From Echinarachnius parma (taxonomy: Eukaryota > Echinodermata > Echinoidea > Clypeasteroida > Echinarachniidae): a stretch of 64,000 nucleotides of DNA. The stretch is taken from assembly GCA_037951105.1 (NCBI GenBank), contig JBAMJV010001848.1, forward strand, positions 29,972 through 93,971, written 5' to 3'. The position numbers and the translations under genes were made by a program. The notes beneath the pieces are model-generated. The model was not told the DNA's origin and ran no database searches. It saw nothing but the letters and a program-made list of their open reading frames with translations. Positions 57,575 to 64,000 of this stretch are shown here, piece after piece. Within the stretch, counting starts at the first letter, position 1. Each line of letters starts with the position of its first letter.

Positions 57575-58405
57575 TCATCCTTCAAAATATGAGCTGAGCA
57601 GCTGGAGGGCCAGACCATCTATGCCGTATGACTGCGTGAGCCTCTCCAAGGCAGATTTGTGGTTGATAGTGTCAAATGCTGATGAGTAGTCTAAAAGGAC
57701 AACAATAGCTTCGAAGCCTTTTTCGATTGCAAGAAGGAGGTTGTTGCAGACTCGAACAAGTGCAGTTTCCGTAGAGTGACATTTACAATAAGCTGATTGC
57801 ATTTCTGGCAGGAGTCCATGTTGTTCAAGATAAGTTCGCAGTTCGGCAGAGACAATTTTCTCGAGAACCTTTCCGAGAAACGAAATGTTTGCTATCGGCC
57901 TATAGTTCGAGAGAATATTGCGATCAAGGTGAGGTTTCTTCAGCACAGGAATCACGTGCGATAACTTGAAGGATTCTGGAAAAGAGCCCGATGACAGTGA
58001 TAAGTTCATGATATGCGTGATTGTAGGAAGAAGTTCGTCGAGACAAGCCTTCAGGAGCCAGGTCGGAATGGGGTCGAGGTTGCATGACTTTGATGTACAC
58101 TGTCCGATTACTTTCCTCACTTTATTTTCGGTGACAGGTTCAAACGAGGGTAGCTTACTGGTGCAACGTGGAACGCTGTTAGCCTCGCGTTGTGCTGGCT
58201 CAACATCCCCAAGGGCAGTGGTGATTTTGGTGACCTTCTCCTTGAAGAAACTTTCAAAGTCATTAGCAAGGTTTTCATCAGAGTCGTGGTCGGGTAAAAC
58301 TAAGTCGTTTCTTGGTGAGGAAAGCTTTTGGACGTATTTGAAGAGCTGCTTATCGTCACAGTTAGCAATTTCTGATTTGATGTGTTCTGACTTGGCACTG
58401 TCAAG
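57575..58405 (-). pseudogene. LINE reverse transcriptase, N-terminal part
   Basis: This open stretch of the L2/CR1-type LINE starts right after an in-frame TAA that follows the endonuclease part. It reads AKSEHIKSEIANCDDKQLFK, through LDPIPTWLLKACLDELLP, SNYRPIANISFLGKVLEKIV and the motif A LLDYSSAFDTINH, and ends at a TGA in SYFEG*TQV. At that point CGA (Arg) is the likely original codon, because CpG decay turns CGA to TGA. Confidence 0.8.
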
Positions 58406-59370
58406 TTATTGATGATAGGCTTTGCATTGATCTTGATACATTTGCCGATGTACCTCCAAATCAGACTTCATCATACGACGTTCAGCGCGCCTTCTCAGTC
58501 TTTTCGCTTCTTTTACACTGTTTATGTACCATGGCGCGTGTGGTCTTAACGATACCACTGTTGTTTTGACAGGAGCATGTTTGTCAAGGAGTTGTGTTAG
58601 AGTGGAGTTGTAGCGATCCACAATAGCAGACGCGGGATGAGGAGCAGGATGAGGACTCAATGGTGCGAGAAGCCTTGACTTGACAATGTCATCCTTGAAT
58701 TTGATCAGATCAATGTCACGAGTTTTCCTGTAAACAATTCGTTTCTTGCTAGGTTTAGGTTGCATTAAGTTGAGGCGATATTCTACCAAAGAATGGTCTG
58801 ATGGCAGTGGATTCGATGAAATGACATCCTTGACAAAGTCCTCAGAAGCACGTGTTAGGATGAGATCGAGCGTGTGACCAGCTTGATGGGTTGGACCCTC
58901 CACGTGTTGTTGAAGGTCAACAGAGCTTATAAGATCGTGAAAAGCCATAGCGTGGTGATTGGTAGCATTATCCACGTGGAAGTTGAAATCGCCGCAGATC
59001 ATTACATATCCTGGATGCGAGACCACATCTTCAAGAAATGATGAGAATTCTTCAAAGAACGTAGGAACAGTAGAGCGTTTGTCTGACGTCAGTTGTGGCC
59101 TATATATCACTATAAGCCGAACAGGAAAGCTGGAATGGTTATCAAGAGTCAGATCCATGTGTTCAAATGACTCATAGCTGTTTGAGTCGTGAAGTTTGAC
59201 ATCGAAAGCTTTCTTAAGACATATGAGAATCCCACCGCCTCTTCTGATATGTCTGGCAGAGTGGAGAATCTTGTAGTCAGGTAGCGTGTTTTGGATGTCG
59301 GCTAAGGTGTGGTTGTCTCGGTGGTCTCCGGTAAGCCACGTTTCTGTGATTGCACAAATGTCGATGGATC
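58406..59370 (-). pseudogene. LINE AP endonuclease domain
   Basis: Open from after a TGA near 59372 (SIDICAITETWLTGDHRDNH) to TAA at 58406 (CKAYHQ*). In the family this domain nicks the target DNA to prime reverse transcription. The conserved residues are visible: the Glu of TETWL, the Tyr of VIYRP, Asp and Asn of GDFN, Asp of TLDLI, and Asp-His of SDHS. The in-frame ATG at 59158 is internal and not a natural start. Confidence 0.8.
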
Positions 59371-60750
59371 ACTCCATGACAGCATCACAGAGAGAACAAT
59401 ATTGTACTTATTCTTGTAAAGGTATTGTGAAGCCGACATTTGTAAAGGTATGTCACGGAAAAAGATCTAAAAAATGAAGAATATATTATTACATGTAGTC
59501 AGTTTAAGCGAGGTTTGGTTATTTTGTTTAGTATTCGCTTATGCCGTTGTTATTTGTGCGCGGGTCACGTAGCTAGCGCGGGTCACGTAGGGGTCACGCA
59601 TAGCAATGTGGTACACCGTGCGAACTTTCTCACTGGGTGAATACACGTATAATGCACAATTAAACGTTGGACGACGGTTTATTAGTTTTAGGTCTATAAC
59701 TCCACGAAAAAGAGATTTTAAGCCCTAATTATCAGGCATGCTGTTAAATTACATTTTCTTTCATATAAGACAATAACCTCGCAACTTTTGAAATTTGGCT
59801 CGCAAAAGAGGAACTGTCCCTTTAAAGGAAAATAGTGTAGGCCAAATGTAGGCCAAATAGCCGGCATGACCAATAAACCATTAGCCTATCCGATAGGCAT
59901 CGTGCTGTCTGGCAGGTTCTACAACGGCAGTGTATACTAACCGCGAAATACCGAGCTCGAGCGCGCAGCGCGAGTGCCTATCATCAGTCATGAACGTGAA
60001 AAGTTTTAATTTCTTTTATTTACCTTGTTTCGTTCGTAGAAAATCTACGAAGCCCATATTCATATGCCACGGACCAGGTAGATCAGCTGTTTGTGAGGTC
60101 TTCGAGCCATCAAGACACTTTCAATGAGCGCATAATAAAACTTCCGGGCATGCCAATGTGGGGCTTTTAGCTCTCTCAGTGGTCACTTTGCAAAATTTTT
60201 CAAATTTCGCCCCCCCAATCTCAAAAACGGATCGACACCCCTGTATTATATGCAGGGTAATGAAGGGTCGGCCAACTCAATTGTATTTTTCATAGATCAG
60301 GATCAACCAAATGGCGAGGTGGACAATGTATGAGACACATTCACGGAGACACTACATGATTTGCAGGCATCCAAAAGTTGAATCAATCACCCAGTATTTC
60401 AATTTTTTTTAACAGTTTCTGCATTATTGTATTGAAAAATGAAATACAAAGTATCCAAATAACAATAATTGCATATATGCAATTATTGTTATAAATGCAG
60501 AAACAACTGTTAAAAAAATTATGTTATATAATTGATTTTCATTAAATGTGAAAATGCTGTGTTAATACCCACGTTATTCAACCATTTGCATTTCTTCAAA
60601 TTTCACTGTAAATCCTTCTTCAAAAAAGTACAATTTTCAAGCATACATTTAAAACAAACAGGCGATTTTGTTAGTTTGAAATGTAAAAAATGCGCACATA
60701 GTAACTGGTACTTATACAAAGGGGGGAAAAATGGCTAGAAGCATGAAAAT

Positions 60751-60925
60751 GTACAGTCAAACCTGTGTACCATGACCGCCAATCAAAGTGGCCACTGTAG
60801 AAAAGTGGCCACTGTAGAAAGGTGATCAATTACATTCCTTTTCTCTGCAAGGGATCATGTTTGGTGGCCATTATAGGCAGGTTTGCTGCTATAAAAAGGT
60901 GGCCGCTATAACAGGTTTGACTGTA
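60751..60925. mobile_element. Inverted-repeat element with AGTCAAACCTGT ends, copy 2
   Basis: GTACAGTCAAACCTGT begins the element and is repeated exactly, inverted, at 60910-60925. The interior contains GTGGCCACTGTAGAAA twice and further GGCC.TATA variants, the same design as at 3038-3308. Confidence 0.75.
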
Positions 60926-60965
60926 CTTGACTGTAAATGTGGGCTCTGTGTAGTGATGTATCCGC

Positions 60966-61069
60966 AGAGTATGTGTGAGTGTGTGTTTGTGTGGGTGTGT
61001 TTGTGTGCGTGTGTGCGTGCGTGCGTGTGTGCGTGTGTACGTGTAAGTGTGTGTGTGTGTGTGTGTGTG

Positions 61070-61109
<40 letters not shown>

Positions 61110-61114
61110 GTGCG

Positions 61115-61151
<37 letters not shown>
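60966..61151. repeat. (TG)n microsatellite, about 185 bp
   Basis: TGTG with scattered CGTG variants, the longest dinucleotide tract in the window. The Cys-Val open frames across it are artefacts. Confidence 0.95.
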
Positions 61152-62264
61152 ATGTTAGATACTAACAAAAAACAGACTTGTAGTTATTTGCAACTGGTTG
61201 ACACAAAGATAAAATATTTGCATTATATATAATGTGCTCACACTGTCTGACAATCTACATCTTTCATTCACTTTGTTATTAAAAAATAAGGAGTACAGGG
61301 GGAGCAACCTCTACATGCAGTGATGTTGCATGGGGGCGGACCCCCCCCCCCCCCCCCCCCCCTCTAATAATTTGCCATAAAAATACAAAACATCACAGGA
61401 ATAGATTGGGGGTATGACAGGGTGAAGGGTGGGGGATATCTCTCCTTTGCATAACTAGCATACTTCTAAAGTGATACATACAAAAAATCTACCCACATAC
61501 CCTCCCCAAATGTAGCCTATATAGACATGCATGTAGGGTGTATGCCTGTTTGTGTTTCTATAATGGTTTCAATCATGTGGGAGGTCATGCTTTCTTGAAT
61601 TCTAGTATATTCCAAGGTATGGAACACACTGCACATTTTTTCGAGTGAAAAGTTGCAAAAGCTCCCTACTGTGGGAGGGGCGATAGTGTGATTACCCCTC
61701 CCACACCCCCCCCCCCCCCCCTCCCTGCTCCCTCCCACCACCCCACACCCACTTTTCAAAATAGTTCATGCCACTGCAAGAATGTATACAGGGGGAACAT
61801 TCTGTAGAAAAAAAGGTGTGCCCCCATTTAGTCTGACCACACTATTCCATTGTCCTCCATGAAAAATGAATACACAATATGGCGGATGTTGCCTACTATA
61901 TGATAGAGGGGAGAGTGAGTAATTATAGAAGAAATTTTGAAAGAGAACAATGGAATTTCAGAATATGCGTACGTGGAGTTGCTTTTATTTGCCAGCTGTG
62001 GCTTTCACGTTCACGCCCAGCGGCCGGCGCGAGCCTGGCCACGCGATCACGGCCTAAACCTCGCCGATAGACAGGGCAGCGCAACGAGTCAATGTACCGC
62101 GACTGTGTTGAGCTGAGCCGATGTGTACATGTACGGGTGCGCATATCAACGGCCGGACCATCATTCCTCTGACAAATTTACGGTAGGCCATCAGTTTTCG
62201 GTGATAAAATATGAAATCAATATTCCCTTTTTTCACGAGGTAAACGGTTTTCGTTTTCTTTCAA

Positions 62265-62372
62265 ACTTTCACAAATCCTTCAATTGTATATTACAATGAT
62301 ATTGACATAGGATTGAAGTCTCAAATGTCTCTTTCGGCAGAATTTTACACTTTACCTGCATCACTTTAATAT
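62265..62372. mobile_element. MITE family 4-like fragment
   Basis: TTGAAGTCTCAAATGTC and TTACACTTTACCTGCATCAC followed by TTTAAT resemble one end of the 36819-37196 element (GAC.TTCAAT, ACTTTACAGGTGCACCTTTAA). Only one end is present. Confidence 0.5.
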
Positions 62373-64000
62373 TCGGAAAGATTACGAGTTGTAGATACGG
62401 ATTCACACCTCATTTATGCAAAGTAAATGTTATGAAGTCATCATATTGACGGTTAAAGTTGAAATTACGCATGAGTGTGAAAATTGGCTAAATCTGATAA
62501 GACATGCTCGTCTCTTATCGGTCATAACTTCATTGATACATGGATATATCCAAATATTTTTTCAGATTCTGAAAGAATATGAGTTGCACTAATATTTCAT
62601 ACTAACATTGGCCAATCAATTTTGTAAAGTCATCATATTGCACGATAAAGGAAAAAAAGAAGTTAAACCTTCATTCGTCAAAGTGACGAATTCAAAGTCT
62701 AGTTATCTTTATAATGCTTAGGTATATAAATAAAAATTGTAACAGGACGAACTTTGTATGTTTTTAGACTGCTTTGATGCAAAATTTCGTTGCGATTTAG
62801 TAAGTTTTAACATTTCGAATTCATGAAAATCCCGAGTTGTAAGTCAGTATACTAGCCCATTGCAATGTAGATCATGTCATAGTCTGCTTTTTGTTTTATT
62901 TCAGCGATTGACTGATGGATTACGTGTTGTTTTCCAGTCTATCGGAATTTTAGTTCATATTTTGTGGCACTTTCACATCGATCATTGTTGTTTAGTAAAT
63001 TGCATACTTGAACTCTTATCTCTGGAGTATTATTTTAAGGTATCTAGTAGCATTTTGTTGACAATAGACAGATGGTGGTATAATCTGTATTTCTGGAAAG
63101 GGCTGGATAGCCAGGACTATATACACGTGAGGTCCTCAGTCTCACAGACGGATTGCAAAGCTGCGAGCTCCATCTACCCGGAACTCGTGAAGGCAGGAGC
63201 GTCCATTATCCCGTGCAGGCCTGTAATAGTACCTACCAATATCGTAATAACAAAGATACCATTTGAAGAAAAAAAACACAGTTGGTTTCAGAATTATATC
63301 ATTAAGAAGAAAACACATAGCCACACAAGAACCACTATTAGAGGTCCAAATGAGTCTGATCGATTCAGACAAAGTATATTCTAGATCTCTTAAAAAAAAG
63401 AAAATAAATGAAGAGCTTTCTTTCAAAAGGCGCTATATCCACTTTATCAATTTATTCGAGGAAAACAGGTCTCTTTGCCTAAGTTTGTACACGTGCCTAT
63501 GGGAATATGAAATTGAAACTTTCTATATTTTGATTTTTGAGTGAGTAATTTGTCGTAAAATGTGGATTCCTAGATAGCTACGTAGCATATAAATGTAGAT
63601 ATATCGTAACTCAATTTCTATGATAAGTGGATTTAGCGCCTTTTGGAACTGAGCTCTAATTTAATGTACTTATATTTCCTTGATTTTCGTTCTATTTCAC
63701 CCCATTTAAACCGGTAATTCAAGCATATATTCAAACATGCACTTTAAATTTCGTTTACTTCCTTTTTGATCAGATATGGTCCAAACGTTTATTGTTCAAA
63801 AACCACTGAACCCAAATAAGCTTGTTTACTCGTGTCACACATAATTCCAGGTGTTGAAGAAATTGGCTGATATATTGCCAATTGAAAAGAATACATTTTA
63901 TCAACCATCACAGCAACTTTTTATTGTTTACTTTGAAAAACACTGCAAATAGCTATGAAGTGTTTTGAATTTGTAATGAATTGCAAAGCTCACTTTTAAG

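Larger units (their letters stand above)
56393..59470 (-). mobile_element. L2/CR1-type LINE, nearly full length, AP endonuclease plus reverse transcriptase
   Basis: One reading frame runs from about 59370 to about 57130 with three in-frame stops, then shifts once and continues to 56571. Endonuclease signs: ITETWL, RRGGGI, VIYRPQ, GDFNFHVDN, HTLDLILTR and SDHSLV. Reverse transcriptase signs: SNYRPIANI, LLDYSSAFDTINH (motif A), GVPQGSVMGP (motif B) and YANDTHLY, where the second Asp of the YADD catalytic motif C is Asn. The C-terminus WNNLPVHIR..TTLDSFKTELKTHL is typical of L2/CR1 elements. The 3' end carries GCGCTT..TATAAATGCAAGCT and an (ATT)n tail. The 5' end near 59470 is a homology boundary. 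Few breaks over 2.8 kb suggest moderate age, and it cannot now make an active enzyme. Confidence 0.85.
56197..59825. mobile_element. TTAA MITE (family 5-like) split by a LINE
   Basis: TTAAAGGGACAGTCCCTCGT at 56197 and GAGGAACTGTCCCTTTAA ending at 59825 form an inverted pair with TTAA edges. About 200 bp of non-LINE sequence lies inside the left end and about 350 bp inside the right end. Everything between is the LINE at 56393-59470, so the LINE landed in an older MITE. An alternative is two unrelated ends that happen to flank the LINE. Confidence 0.6.
60926..64000. other. No recognised gene
   Basis: Holds the TG tract, C runs at 61341-61362 and 61706-61721, and AT-rich sequence. An open frame of 174 codons (62860-63384, plus) passes through a locally GC-richer piece (TDCKAASSIYPELVKAGAS), but I recognise no family and its first half looks like non-coding AT-rich sequence. 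It is left unassigned. Confidence 0.4.

Noticed and set aside
60830-61232. Cys-Val and His-Thr rich frames
   Set aside because: Translations of the TG/CA microsatellite.
62860-63384. 174-codon plus-strand frame
   Set aside because: No recognised family, AT-rich first half and lysine/threonine run at the end; kept only as unassigned.

Overview
This window is an AT-rich, intron- and transposon-dense piece of a metazoan genome. I infer a marine invertebrate. The signs are GT-AG introns, a short-chain collagen C4-like gene, a kainate-type glutamate receptor exon, several LINE lineages and a tRNA-derived SINE with a conserved central core of a type known from deuterostomes and cnidarians. An echinoderm or hemichordate would fit, but the species cannot be fixed from the sequence. 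There is no bacterial or phage material.

Host genes. On the minus strand, 53630-37538 holds what looks like one complete five-exon gene for a secreted 405-residue collagen-like protein: signal peptide, short coiled-coil start, linker, eight Gly-X-Y triplets and a Cys-rich C-terminal domain. All four exon joins agree in phase. Also on the minus strand, 23577-23747 is one intact exon of a kainate-receptor-like amino-terminal domain. Beside it, up to about 25381, lie about five decayed copies in tandem on a unit of roughly 200-250 bp. No other exon of that receptor was recognised.

Layout. 1-11.1 kb: intergenic or intronic DNA with MITEs (two copies of a 380-bp TTAA family, a 213-bp TIR element), decayed SINEs, a 60-bp-arm hairpin and long G runs. 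11.1-20.4 kb: a hAT-like small element, a pyrimidine-rich tract, three more copies of the TTAA family, a large hairpin element inside another TTAA element, and two GC-rich PIF-type MITEs. 23.5-25.4 kb: the receptor exon array, split by a foldback element. 26.55-32.22 kb: a 5.67-kb unit bounded by 30-bp inverted repeats, with a possible first exon, a GC-rich block open on both strands and a nested mariner-type foldback. 32.2-37.2 kb: microsatellites, a mariner-type MITE and TTAA MITEs. 37.5-53.7 kb: the collagen-like gene, whose introns contain a LINE fragment, a second LINE, and an LTR retrotransposon with identical LTRs inserted in that second LINE. 54.5 kb: a good SINE. 56.2-59.8 kb: a nearly full-length L2/CR1-type LINE inside a TTAA MITE. 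60-64 kb: a small inverted-repeat element, long TG and C runs, and unassigned DNA.

How the parts relate. No operon-like cooperation is expected or seen. The main themes are transposon nesting inside a conserved gene, a set of small elements that share TTAAAGG termini, and the repeated duplication and decay of one receptor exon.
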